Positions 34,559-42,886 of a stretch of DNA of 64,000 nucleotides are shown here, in pieces. The position numbers and the translations under genes are program-made. How positions within the stretch are numbered: position 1 is the first letter of the stretch; the number at the start of each line of letters is the position of its first letter. The notes under the pieces are model-generated. The model had not been told where the DNA came from. It saw only the letters and a program-made list of their open reading frames with translations, and did not search any database. Source of the DNA: Actinoallomurus sp963823735 (GTDB lineage Bacteria; Actinomycetota; Actinomycetes; Streptosporangiales; Streptosporangiaceae); the NCBI GenBank assembly GCA_963823735.1, contig CAWGMO010000001.1:744001-808000 (forward strand). Direction: 5' to 3'.

Positions 34559-35848
34559 ATGATCATTAGGATCCTCCGGGTGATCATCAGACGACGGTCC
34601 GCGGCCGGTCTGCTCTGCGTTCTGGCCGCCCTGACGATGTCCGCCGTACCCCCCGCCCTCGCCGACGACGCGCCACCACAGGAGGCGCCGAAGGTCGAGC
34701 TCGTGCTGGACTCCAGCGGCTCCATGCGTGCCACCGACATCGACGGCCGCAGCCGGATGTCGGTCGCGCAGCAGTCCTTCGACGAGGTGGTCGACGCCCT
34801 CCCGCAAGAGACCCAGCTGGGCATCCGGGCACTCGGCTCGCGCATCCCCGTCGCCGGCAACCAGGCGCTCGGCTGCCGGGACACCCAGCAGATCAGCCCG
34901 GTCGGCCCGGTCAACAAGGTGGAGGCGAAGACCGCCATCGCGACCCTGCGCCCCACCGGCTGGACCCCGATCGGCCTCGCGCTGAGGGCCGCCGCCCACG
35001 ACCTCGGCACCGGCGAGACGACCCGCCGGATCGTGCTCATCACCGACGGCGAGGACACCTGCGGGATGCCCGACCCGTGCGACGTGGCACGTGAGCTCGC
35101 CGCGCAGGGCACCCACCTGGTCGTGGACACGCTCGGCCTCACCCTGGACGACAAGGTACGGCGGCAGCTGACGTGCATCGCCGACGCCACCGGCGGGACC
35201 TACACCGCCGTCCAGCACCAGACGCAGCTCACCAGCCGGCTCAACCAGCTCGTGAGCCGGGCCCACGACACGTACCAGCGGACCCCGCGGCAGGTCGGCG
35301 GCAGCGGGCAGTGCTCGAACGCGCCCGTCCTGTCCCCCGGCGTCTACACCGACCGTGAGCGGTTCGCCGAGCACCGCTGGTACCGCGTCGCGGTGCCGCC
35401 GGGCCAGGAGCTGCGCGCCTCGGTGAGCGTCTCGCTCGACCGTACGCTGAACCCCGACTACGGCGTGCTGCTGCGCGCCATGGCGCAGGACGGCCAGGAG
35501 CTGGTACGCGGCACAGACGCCGGCAGCGGCCGTACGGACGTGCTGTCGACGGGCCTGCGCTGGTCGGACCAGCGCCCCTCGCCGTCGCCTTCGGACACCG
35601 CGCCCGCGTCGGACACCGCCTGCGTGGTCGTCAGCAACTCCTTCTCCGCCCCCGCCGGCGTCCAGACGAACCCCGGCATGCCGCTGGAGCTGACCATCGA
35701 CCTGGTGCCCTCGTCGCCGACGCCCGGCGGCCCGGACCTGGGCCGCGGCTGGCAGCTGCTCGCCGTCCTCGCCGTGGCGGGCCTGCTCGCCGGCCTGATC
35801 ACGGGATGGCTGGCCCGCTGGCGGATCGCCGTCTGGAAGGACAACTGA
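34559..35848 (+). CDS. secreted/membrane VWA domain protein
   Basis: 429 residues. N-terminal signal helix (GLLCVLAALTMSAVPPALAD). The von Willebrand A domain starts at ~46 with an intact MIDAS, VELVLDSSGSMRATD (Asp51, Ser53, Ser55), then RPTGWTPIGLALRAA and VLITDGEDTCG. A ~150-residue beta domain follows and the protein ends in a transmembrane helix (LLAVLAVAGLLAGLITGWLA) with a short basic tail. The sensor-like outer part faces the exterior. It is followed 2 bases later by a gene of matching topology, so the two likely form a surface complex. Confidence 0.88.
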   Translation: MIIRILRVIIRRRSAAGLLCVLAALTMSAVPPALADDAPPQEAPKVELVLDSSGSMRATDIDGRSRMSVAQQSFDEVVDALPQETQLGIRALGSRIPVAGNQALGCRDTQQISPVGPVNKVEAKTAIATLRPTGWTPIGLALRAAAHDLGTGETTRRIVLITDGEDTCGMPDPCDVARELAAQGTHLVVDTLGLTLDDKVRRQLTCIADATGGTYTAVQHQTQLTSRLNQLVSRAHDTYQRTPRQVGGSGQCSNAPVLSPGVYTDRERFAEHRWYRVAVPPGQELRASVSVSLDRTLNPDYGVLLRAMAQDGQELVRGTDAGSGRTDVLSTGLRWSDQRPSPSPSDTAPASDTACVVVSNSFSAPAGVQTNPGMPLELTIDLVPSSPTPGGPDLGRGWQLLAVLAVAGLLAGLITGWLARWRIAVWKDN

Positions 35849-35850
35849 CC

Positions 35851-36648
35851 ATGCGCGCTGCCTTCTTGCTGCCGTTCGCGCTGCTGGCCGTGGCCGGCCC
35901 CGCGTACGCGGACGACACCCCGTCGCCCAGCCCGACGAGCACGCCCGTCACCACCGCCGGGACGTCCTTCCTCACCGCGACGACGGTGATGCCAGGACAA
36001 CCCGTACGGGTGTCGGCCTCCACCGGCGACTACCTGTACTGGTCGTTCGCGGCGTCGGCGGGCCAGACCGACCGCATCGGCGTGACCGTCACGCTTCCGC
36101 CGTCCGCGAGCCGGCACGGCGCCGCGACCTGGTCCATCGACGTCTTCGACGGCCTGCGGCGCCGGCAGGCGTGCACGGCCGGACCGCAGGTCGCCACCGC
36201 GGCGGCCGGCGACGCGACGGTCACCCTCCACTGCGAGCTCCGCAAGGTGCGGGCGTGGGCGGACCCGTGGTCGGACGAGCCGCTGCCCGGCACGTACTAC
36301 CTGCGCCTGTCGGCGACGGGCCTGCCCGAACAGGACCTCGGCCTCCAGGCGCAGGCGGACGTCGACCTCACGGCGCACAACGGATCCGCCCAGCCGGACA
36401 ACGCCAAGCTGAAGGCTCCCCTGTCGCCGGCGGTCAACGCCGGGGCCACGACGGCGCCCGACGTGTCCCCGTCCGCGGATCCCTCCGCGGACGTCTCCTC
36501 CGGCCCCAAGCCGATGGACCGGGCGAAGGGCTGGTTCGACTGGCTGTCCTCCCGCTGGCTGTGGACCGTCGGCGGTGGCATCCTCGCCGCCGTCGCGGGC
36601 GTGGCCGGGTACAGCCTGACGCGGCATCCGCGAAACTGGTTCTCCTAA
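35851..36648 (+). CDS. membrane-anchored secreted protein, partner of VWA protein
   Basis: 265 residues from ATG 35851, directly after the VWA gene with GGAAGG upstream. Signal peptide (MRAAFLLPFALLAVAGPAYA), a beta-rich exported domain (~25-185: QPVRVSASTGDYLYWSFAAS, GTYYLRLSATGLPEQDLGLQ) resembling the C-terminal domain of the VWA protein, then a Pro/Ser linker and one C-terminal transmembrane helix (TVGGGILAAVAGVAGYSL). Function unknown. Gene order and shared topology argue for a joint role at the envelope. Confidence 0.78.
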   Translation: MRAAFLLPFALLAVAGPAYADDTPSPSPTSTPVTTAGTSFLTATTVMPGQPVRVSASTGDYLYWSFAASAGQTDRIGVTVTLPPSASRHGAATWSIDVFDGLRRRQACTAGPQVATAAAGDATVTLHCELRKVRAWADPWSDEPLPGTYYLRLSATGLPEQDLGLQAQADVDLTAHNGSAQPDNAKLKAPLSPAVNAGATTAPDVSPSADPSADVSSGPKPMDRAKGWFDWLSSRWLWTVGGGILAAVAGVAGYSLTRHPRNWFS

Positions 36649-37190
36649 CGCTGGACGCGCATCCACATGTTGGTGGCGTGCGGGACGTGCGTGAGGCCGA
36701 TGCGTTCGAGCCGCACGCGCGTCCCGCCGGGGTGGTCGAAGAGGCGTACGCCGTCGCCGAGCAGCACCGGGGCGACGCAGACGAAGATCTCGTCGAGCAG
36801 GCCCGCCTCCAGGCACTGGCGGCCGACGCTCGCGCCGAGGAGGTTGACGTACTTGTCGCCGGCGGCGGCCTTGGCCGCCGCCACGCCGCTCGCGAGGTCG
36901 GGCACGAACGTGACGTCCGGCGGCGCGGTGTCCGGAACATGGTGGGTCAGGACGAACTGCCGCCCTTCCCAGCCCCCGCCGAACGGCTTGCCCTCCTTCT
37001 CGGCGTCACCCCGGTACGGGTCGTCGCCTCCGTAGGTGCGCTTGCCGACGAGCAGCGAGCCGATCCGGGTGATGAGGTCGTCCACGTACGGGTTCGGGCC
37101 GAAGTGCTCGGCCGCCCAGGACATGTCACCGCCCGGCCCGGCCATGAATCCGTCCAGTGACATGGTGCACGAGTACAACAGCTTGGCCAT
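36645..37190 (-). CDS. dihydrofolate-reductase-like (RibD C-terminal) protein
   Basis: 181 residues. MAKLLYSCTMSLDGFMAGPG, SLLVGKRTYGGDDPYRG and NLLGASVGRQCLEAGLLDEI mark the RibD-C/DHFR-fold family. It lies 59 bases downstream of an ECF sigma factor gene on the same strand, a pairing seen repeatedly in actinobacteria. The reductase is thus a probable target or partner of that sigma factor. Its stop overlaps the convergent gene's stop. Confidence 0.9.
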   Translation of the reverse strand: MAKLLYSCTMSLDGFMAGPGGDMSWAAEHFGPNPYVDDLITRIGSLLVGKRTYGGDDPYRGDAEKEGKPFGGGWEGRQFVLTHHVPDTAPPDVTFVPDLASGVAAAKAAAGDKYVNLLGASVGRQCLEAGLLDEIFVCVAPVLLGDGVRLFDHPGGTRVRLERIGLTHVPHATNMWMRVQR

Positions 37191-37249
37191 GGCCTACCTC
37201 CGCCGGTTCGCCGCGATGACCCCCTTGAGACGAGTGGGCGCGGAATAAC

Positions 37250-38209
37250 TCATCGGCGTTCCGGTAGGCCGAACGCCGGGAACAGGCCGGGGTCGTGGAA
37301 GGCGGTCATCTCCACGATGCGCGGCCCGCTGGAGCGCATGACGATGATCGCGAAGGGCCGGAAGACGTCGTCGCCGGCGGCGCGTACGTAGGCCGCCGCC
37401 GCGCACTGCCGGTTCGCGCCGACCGGCAGCAGCCGGAACCGGCCCACGTAGTGCGGCGAGGCGGGATCCCAGCTCTCGGTCAGCGCGCCCATGACCGCGT
37501 CGCGCCCCTGGAACCACATCGGGTACGGCGGCATGGCCGTACGCACGTCCTCGGCGAGCAGGGCGGCGACCGCGGCGAGGTCGGAGCGTTCGACGGCGTC
37601 CATGTAGCGGCGCAGCACGGCCCGCTCCTCCTCGGTGGGCTCCGCGGACGGCGCCCAGTCGAGGCGGCGCTCGGGCAGGTGCTCCCTCAGCGTCGTACGG
37701 GCCCGCTGGAGGGCGCTGTTCACCGAGGCCACGGTGCCGTCGAGCCGCGCCGCGGTGTCCTTCGCCGGCCAGCCGAGCACGTCGCGCAGGATCAGGACGG
37801 CCCGCTGCCGGGGCGGCAGGTGCTGGATCGCGGCCAGGAACGCCAGCTCGATCGTCTCCCGCGCGACCGCCGCGTCACCCGGCTCCAGCAGCCGGTCCGG
37901 GAACGGCTGCAACCAGGCGATGTCGGTACGCGGCGGCATCCCGTCGGCCGGATCCGACGCCGCCTCGACGTCGTACGGGAGCACGCGCCGCGCCCGTACG
38001 TCGTCGAGGCAGGCGTTGGTCGCGATCCGGTACAGCCAGGCGCGGAACGACGACCGCCCCTCGAACCCGTCGAGCCCCCGCCAGGCGCGCAGGAACGTCT
38101 CCTGCACGAGGTCCTCCGCCTCGTCGAAGGAGCCCAGCATCCGGTAGCAGTGCACGCGGAGCTCGCCTCTGTGGCGTTCGAACAGCTCCGCGAACCCCGC
38201 TTCGTCCAT
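37250..38209 (-). CDS. ECF sigma factor with SnoaL-like C-terminal domain
   Basis: 319 residues. Region 2: HRGELRVHCYRMLGSFDEAE, DLVQETFLRAWRGLDGFEGR. Region 4: LPPRQRAVLILRDVLGWPAK followed by DTAARLDGTVASVNSALQRA. The last ~120 residues (RRYMDAVERSDLAAVAALLA, then VGRFRLLPVGANRQCAAAAY) form a SnoaL/NTF2-like domain, as in SigJ/SigG (ECF41/ECF56-type) factors in which this domain regulates activity without a separate anti-sigma. Operon with the downstream reductase. Confidence 0.93.
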   Translation of the reverse strand: MDEAGFAELFERHRGELRVHCYRMLGSFDEAEDLVQETFLRAWRGLDGFEGRSSFRAWLYRIATNACLDDVRARRVLPYDVEAASDPADGMPPRTDIAWLQPFPDRLLEPGDAAVARETIELAFLAAIQHLPPRQRAVLILRDVLGWPAKDTAARLDGTVASVNSALQRARTTLREHLPERRLDWAPSAEPTEEERAVLRRYMDAVERSDLAAVAALLAEDVRTAMPPYPMWFQGRDAVMGALTESWDPASPHYVGRFRLLPVGANRQCAAAAYVRAAGDDVFRPFAIIVMRSSGPRIVEMTAFHDPGLFPAFGLPERR

Positions 38210-38224
38210 GCCGCGGAAGGTACC

Positions 38225-40249
38225 TCAGCCGGTGACGCTGGGCGCGCCCGTCTCCAGGTGGCCGGTGAACCGCCGCGAGAACGTCCCGTCGACGTCCACG
38301 GTGACCGTGAAGTCGTACCAGCCGTGCGCGTTCGCGACCGCGTTGAAGTAGTCGTCGACGGTCTTGCCCGCCGCGACCTGGTGCGTCCACGGCCCGTCCG
38401 AGCGGTAGGCGTTCGCGGTGATCGTGAACGTCACGGAGCCGCTGGTCTGGTTGCCCAGGTGGAACCAGACCGCCTGCTTGCCGGTGTCGGGCGCGTTCGC
38501 GTACGAGCAGCCGACCTCGGCGCCGCGCGCGCCGCCGAGCGCGTCGCCGGTGAACCGGCGCAGGAAGCGGTTCGGCCCGGTGACGGTCAGGTCGTACTTG
38601 CCGTCGCCGTACCCGCTGCCGACGTTGTAGTAGTCCTCGGTGCTGGACGGCACGGTGTACTGCCAGGGACCTCCGTCGCGGAAGGCGTTGGCGTACGCGG
38701 AGAAGTGCACGGCCTTGTCGCCGGTGTTCGTCATCTTCACCCAGGCGAGGACGGACCCGCCGTCGCCGTACTCGAAGCGGTCGACGACGGCGTTCGGCTG
38801 GTACGGGAGCGCACGCGCGGGCTTCGTACCCGCCTCCTGCTCGGGCAGCGCGTTCGTGGCCGGCTTCGGGTTGGGCAGCAGGAAGCAGTTGAGCTGGTTG
38901 ATCACCGTGTCGGTCGCGGGCAGCGACGGCATCCCGTACACCGGGTTCCCGAAGTCGAAGGCGCCGGTCAGGTCGCCGGTCACCGTACGGCGCCAGGGGC
39001 TGATGCTGGAACAGACGGCGGGCTTGCCGATGGCCGCCGTCCACTTCTCCATGAACCTGATGACGGACGTGTGGTCCGACACTTCGGAGTTCACCCAGCC
39101 GCCGCGGCTCCACGGCGAGACCACGACCATCGGCACCCGGAAACCGAGCCCGATCGGCGCGCCGTTCAGGAACTCGTCCGCCGTGCCGGCCGGGGGTACG
39201 GGCGGGGGCACGTGGTCGAAGAACCCGTCGTTCTCGTCGTAGTTGAGGAAGAGCGCGGTGGAGTTGAAGACGTCCGGGTCCGCGTTGAGGGCCTTCAGGA
39301 TCAGGTTGATGAAGTGCGCGCCGTCGCCGGGAGGCGCGGACGGGTGCTCGGAGAACCCCATGTTGGCGACGATCCAGGAGACCTGCGGGAGGGTGCCGCC
39401 GGTGACGTCCTTCTTGATCGCGGTCGCGATGTCGTCGGGTGTCGAGCCGCTGACGACCGGCACCGAGGACATGCCGCGGTCGTACAGCGGCGTGCCCATC
39501 TTGGCATTCTTGAACTGCGTGAAATAGGCGAGCGCGTTGTCGCCGAAGTTGTCGTAGCCGTTCTGGTAGACCCTCCAGGTCACCCCGGCGTCCTGGAGCG
39601 ACTCCGCGTAGGTCTTCCAGGTCAGGCCGGACTCATCGGCCCCGTCGTAGGCGGGCCCGCCGGCCGTGCCGTTCGGGTCGATCATCCCGCCCCACAGGTA
39701 CGTACGGTTCGGGCCCGTCGCGCTGATGATCGAGCAGTGGTAGGCGTCGCAGATCGTGTACGCGTCGGCGAGCGCGTAGTGGAACGGGATGTCGTCGCGC
39801 TTGAGGAAGCCCATGGTGCGCTGGTCGTCCTTGGCCGCGATCCAGTCGTCCATGCGGCCGTTGTTCCAGGCGGCGTGCTGGGACGCCCAGGCGTGGTCGA
39901 GCGACCCGTCGCACTGGGCGAGCCTCTCGCCGTCGTTGCCGAGCCAGGGCGCGGTGAGGCTCATCTGCCAGGGGTACTGGCGGCCGCTCCCGTTGGGCTG
40001 TTCGAAGACGGAGTGGCCGCCGGGAAGCTGGATCGTCGCCTTGTCGCCGAAGCCTCGTACGCCCTTGAGGGTGCCGAAGTAGTGGTCGAAGCTGCGGTTC
40101 TCCTGCATGAGGACGACGATGTGCTTGACGTCGGTGAGCGTGCCGGAGGCCGCCGCCCGTCTCGTGGTTCCGGGGAGGGCGTTCAGGCCGACGGCCGAGC
40201 CGAGTGCGGCCGCGCCTCCGAGGAACGTACGGCGGCTGATCGAGGACAC
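38225..40249 (-). CDS. phosphocholine-specific phospholipase C, TAT-exported
   Basis: 674 residues; GTG 40249 follows GGAGG at 5 bases. A twin-arginine signal SISRRTFLGGAAALGSAVGL is at the N-terminus. The catalytic phosphoesterase domain shows IVVLMQENRSFDHYFGTLKG, WASQHAAWNNGRMDDW, and NYDENDGFFDHVPPPVPP. Two C-terminal ~80-residue repeats (DUF756 type; AWVKMTNTGDKAVHFSAYAN and VWFHLGNQTSGSVTFTITAN) complete the usual architecture. It cleaves phosphatidylcholine or sphingomyelin outside the cell. Confidence 0.95.
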   Translation of the reverse strand: MSSISRRTFLGGAAALGSAVGLNALPGTTRRAAASGTLTDVKHIVVLMQENRSFDHYFGTLKGVRGFGDKATIQLPGGHSVFEQPNGSGRQYPWQMSLTAPWLGNDGERLAQCDGSLDHAWASQHAAWNNGRMDDWIAAKDDQRTMGFLKRDDIPFHYALADAYTICDAYHCSIISATGPNRTYLWGGMIDPNGTAGGPAYDGADESGLTWKTYAESLQDAGVTWRVYQNGYDNFGDNALAYFTQFKNAKMGTPLYDRGMSSVPVVSGSTPDDIATAIKKDVTGGTLPQVSWIVANMGFSEHPSAPPGDGAHFINLILKALNADPDVFNSTALFLNYDENDGFFDHVPPPVPPAGTADEFLNGAPIGLGFRVPMVVVSPWSRGGWVNSEVSDHTSVIRFMEKWTAAIGKPAVCSSISPWRRTVTGDLTGAFDFGNPVYGMPSLPATDTVINQLNCFLLPNPKPATNALPEQEAGTKPARALPYQPNAVVDRFEYGDGGSVLAWVKMTNTGDKAVHFSAYANAFRDGGPWQYTVPSSTEDYYNVGSGYGDGKYDLTVTGPNRFLRRFTGDALGGARGAEVGCSYANAPDTGKQAVWFHLGNQTSGSVTFTITANAYRSDGPWTHQVAAGKTVDDYFNAVANAHGWYDFTVTVDVDGTFSRRFTGHLETGAPSVTG

Positions 40250-40586
40250 GGGTACCTCCGGGGCAGGGGTCAGGGGGCCGTCGCGGCCGGTCTCGCGCCT
40301 CGCAAATGTGACATTTGCGGGCGGTTTGTCAAATATCCCAACCTGCTTTGTTACTCATCGGTTATCGGGACCTTCTGCCGGAGTCACCGAACGATCACGC
40401 ACTGGCGTTGAATAATTCCGCCCTATTGTCAGTCATGTTAAAAATTTTCCCTGGGCACGAAAATAAAACAATTGAGGGTTCAACTTCCGAAAAGGCCGTA
40501 CTGCGGTTAAGTTCAGCGCATGAGGGGGGAGTGCCGTACGACGGCATTCGCCGCCCTCCGGGCACCAGGCGAAGAGGGTGGGGGCA
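40250..40586. other. intergenic region between divergent genes
   Basis: About 337 bases, notably AT-rich between 40310 and 40500 for this genome, holding the promoters of the phospholipase and pentapeptide genes. No coding sequence is supported. A short inverted pattern TGACATTTG...TTTGTCAAAT occurs near 40308-40336. Confidence 0.4.
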
Positions 40587-41258
40587 ATGGTGGTCGCTGA
40601 CAGCAGACTCGGCCGCTTGATCACGAAGGACCGGCCGGAACCACGGTGGCATCACCCCACCGCCCGCCGCTCACGCAGGAACCTCAGCGGTACCGACATG
40701 CGGGGTACCGACCTGAGCGGCGCGGACCTGTTCCGTACGAACCTGACCCGCGCCGACCTGACCGGCGCGACACTGACGTGCGCGAACCTCTTCTGCGCGA
40801 ACCTCACCGAGGCGAGCCTGGTCCGCGCCGACCTCACCGGGGCGGATCTCTCCCGCGCGCCGATGTTCGGCGCCAACCTCACCCACGCCGTCCTCCTCAA
40901 CGCGAAGCTCCCCGGGGCCGACCTGTCCAGCGCCAACCTGGCCTGCACGAACCTCACCGGAGCGGACCTGACCCGCGCCAACCTGATCGGCGCGGACCTC
41001 ACCGACGCCGACCTGACCCGTGCGGACCTCGCCGGCGCGAACCTCACGGGCGCCGACCTGACCGGCGCCGACCTCACCGGTGCGACCCTCACCGGCGCCT
41101 ACCTGCTCGGGGCGACCCTCGTGGGCACGGACCTCACGGACGCCGACCTCACCGGCGCGACCCTCGCCCACGTCCGCTGGTCGGCCGGAACCCACTGGCC
41201 GTCCGAGCCCGCGTCCCACCAGGCCGGCCCGGACCTGTGGGTGGTCTCTACCGCGTGA
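40587..41258 (+). CDS. pentapeptide repeat protein
   Basis: 223 residues; ATG 40587 chosen, GTG 40578 possible. Residues ~35-200 are an uninterrupted series of more than thirty A(D/N)LxG-type pentapeptides, for example GADLFRTNLTRADLTGATLT. This predicts a right-handed quadrilateral beta-helix like MfpA/Qnr, which can mimic DNA. The protein carries no other domain, so protection of gyrase against quinolones or toxins is possible but not shown. The stop overlaps the convergent SDR gene by 11 bases. Confidence 0.9.
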   Translation: MVVADSRLGRLITKDRPEPRWHHPTARRSRRNLSGTDMRGTDLSGADLFRTNLTRADLTGATLTCANLFCANLTEASLVRADLTGADLSRAPMFGANLTHAVLLNAKLPGADLSSANLACTNLTGADLTRANLIGADLTDADLTRADLAGANLTGADLTGADLTGATLTGAYLLGATLVGTDLTDADLTGATLAHVRWSAGTHWPSEPASHQAGPDLWVVSTA

Positions 41259-42006
41259 CCGGCGGACGCACCGTGATCACGGTGCCGGAGATGTGCTGCG
41301 CCGCCTCGCTGCACAGGAACACCGACAGCGCGACGATGTCCTCCGGCTCCCCGATCCGCCCACCGGGATAGTTCGCGGCGACGCGCTCGATGTGCGCGTC
41401 GCTGACGATCTCCCGCATGCCGGGCGTGTACGTCAGGCCGGGCGCGATGGCGATCGTACGGATGCCGTCGTCGGCGAGCTCCTGGTGGACGGCGTTGGCC
41501 AGAATGTTCAACGCGGCCTTCGACCCGCCGTACGGCGCTCCGCCGCGCACGGTCTGCTGGGCGGCGATACTCGACATGTAGATGATGCGGCCTCCGCCGC
41601 CGCGGATCATCAGCGGCGCGAAGTGCTTCGTGGTCAGGTAACTGCCGATCAGGTTGGAGCCGAACACCCGCTGGAGGGTCTCCACCTCTATGTCGAGGAC
41701 CGGCTGGTTGCCGGGCATCCAGCCGGCGTTGTTGATCAGCCCGTCGACGCGGCCCCAGGTCGTGTCGACCTCTTCCGCGGCCTGTTTCACCGCGTCCTCG
41801 TCGCTGACGTCGGCTTCGAGGGCGAGCCCTTCGCCTTTCAGCCCTTCTCCTTTCAGCTCGTCGACGACGGCTTGGGCGCGGTGGCGGTCGCGGGCGAGTA
41901 CGGCGACCTTGGCGCCCTCTTCTGCGAGGCCCAACGCGAGCGTACGGCCGATGCCCTGGGCGGCGCCGGTCACGACGATGACCTTGCCTGTGATGTCGAT
42001 GTTCAT
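41248..42006 (-). CDS. short-chain dehydrogenase/reductase
   Basis: 252 residues from ATG 42006 (MNIDITGKVIVV); in-frame ATG 42018 and TTG 42024 are alternatives. Rossmann motif VTGAAQGIGRTLA, NNAG motif LINNAGWMPGN, catalytic Ser in YMSSIAAQQ, Tyr/Lys in YGGSKAAL. A short in-frame duplication LKGEGLKGEGL occurs at ~58-68. NAD(P)-dependent reductase of unknown substrate. It is divergent from a TetR gene, the likely repressor, and shares the operator region at 42016-42085. Confidence 0.92.
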   Translation of the reverse strand: MNIDITGKVIVVTGAAQGIGRTLALGLAEEGAKVAVLARDRHRAQAVVDELKGEGLKGEGLALEADVSDEDAVKQAAEEVDTTWGRVDGLINNAGWMPGNQPVLDIEVETLQRVFGSNLIGSYLTTKHFAPLMIRGGGGRIIYMSSIAAQQTVRGGAPYGGSKAALNILANAVHQELADDGIRTIAIAPGLTYTPGMREIVSDAHIERVAANYPGGRIGEPEDIVALSVFLCSEAAQHISGTVITVRPPVTR

Positions 42007-42011
42007 TCCGT

Positions 42012-42085
42012 TTTCCATCTCCAACGGTGGGGTTGGTTTTGAGGTTAGATCGCTTCTCTTCCAACCGCAACGTTAGAGTTGGCGT
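42012..42085. promoter_or_regulatory. divergent promoter/operator region SDR-TetR
   Basis: CCAAC-N6-GTTGG occurs near 42021-42036, and CCAAC-N12-GTTGG near 42060-42081 spans AACGTT. Repeated CCAAC/GTTGG half-sites between a TetR gene and a divergent reductase gene are the expected arrangement for TetR autorepression. Exact operator bounds are inference. Confidence 0.5.
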
Positions 42086-42679
42086 ATGGCGTGGGACACC
42101 GAGGGGACACGGCGGCGGCTCAAGGAGTCGGCGACACTGGAGTTCGCCGAACGCGGTCCGGACGGCACGACGATGGCACGGATCGCCGACCGGGCCGGTA
42201 TCAACAAGGAACGCCTGTACAAGTACTTCGGCGACAAGCAAACGCTGTTCGAGACGGTCCTAAGGGACGAACTGGACGACCTCGCCGCGGCCGTGACACC
42301 CCCGGAGGGCGGCTACGAGGACATCGGCGAGTTCGCGGGCCGTACCTTCGACTACCACGCCGCCCACCCGCACCTGGCGCGCCTGCTCCAGTGGGAAGGC
42401 CTAGCCGGCGACCGCATCGCCGACGAGACCAACCGAACGACCCACTACCAGGCCAAGGTACGAGCCGTCGCCGCCGCGCAACGCTCCGGCATCCTCGACG
42501 ACGACCTCGACCCCGCACACCTGGTCTTCATGATCATCGGCCTGGCGGCATGGTGGCTGTCCGTCCCCCAACTCGCCTCAATGCTGACCGGCGCGGACCC
42601 CTCCGACCCCACCGAACACGCCCGCCGCCGAGCCTTCGTCGTACGCGCCGCCGAGCGCCTGGCATTGCGCCGCACCTAA
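42086..42679 (+). CDS. TetR family transcriptional regulator
   Basis: 197 residues. HTH at ~10-55: TEGTRRRLKESATLEFAERG, TTMARIADRAGINKERLYKY, FGDKQTLFETVL. The C-terminal domain resembles TetR_C DNA-sensor types seen next to SDR genes. Divergently arranged with the SDR at 41.2-42.0 kb, which it probably represses. Its stop codon overlaps the convergent small gene by 4 bases. Confidence 0.92.
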   Translation: MAWDTEGTRRRLKESATLEFAERGPDGTTMARIADRAGINKERLYKYFGDKQTLFETVLRDELDDLAAAVTPPEGGYEDIGEFAGRTFDYHAAHPHLARLLQWEGLAGDRIADETNRTTHYQAKVRAVAAAQRSGILDDDLDPAHLVFMIIGLAAWWLSVPQLASMLTGADPSDPTEHARRRAFVVRAAERLALRRT

Positions 42680-42861
42680 CGAGGATCGCTGGGACGGCCG
42701 AGCCTGTTCAGGGTCTCCGTGTCCCAGGGCAGGATGTCGGAGTGGCTGAAGGCCGCCTGGTAGACGCGTACGTCGTCGCTCCCGTGAATGCGCAGCGGAA
42801 CGGGGAACTCCAGCTCCTCCTTCGTGAGGAACCGCGGACCCGCGTCCTCGATCCGCCGCAT
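42676..42861 (-). CDS. small acidic protein at end of secretion cargo operon
   Basis: 61 residues from ATG 42861 (MRRIEDAGPRFLTKEELEFP). A better ribosome site (GAAGAAGG) precedes ATG 42872, whose frame (Met-Tyr-Gly) stops after three codons at TGA-TG. One missing base there would join it to this frame, giving MYGLMRRIED, so the true start may be 42872 with a sequence error. No family is recognised. It follows the beta-propeller gene by 26 bases and closes the minus-strand operon. Confidence 0.45.
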   Translation of the reverse strand: MRRIEDAGPRFLTKEELEFPVPLRIHGSDDVRVYQAAFSHSDILPWDTETLNRLGRPSDPR

Positions 42862-42886
42862 CAGCCGTACATCGGGTCGGCCTTCT

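Noticed and set aside
34501..35374. Minus-strand frame opposite the VWA gene, continuous with the acetamidase middle block
   Set aside because: Only the part below about 34160 matches acetamidase. The rest is antisense to the VWA gene and lacks any domain.
37295..40411. Very long open frame on the plus strand (over 1000 codons)
   Set aside because: It lies antisense to the sigma factor and phospholipase C genes, which have full domain motifs. The plus frame shows only Arg/Val/Gly/His-rich composition typical of antisense high-GC frames.
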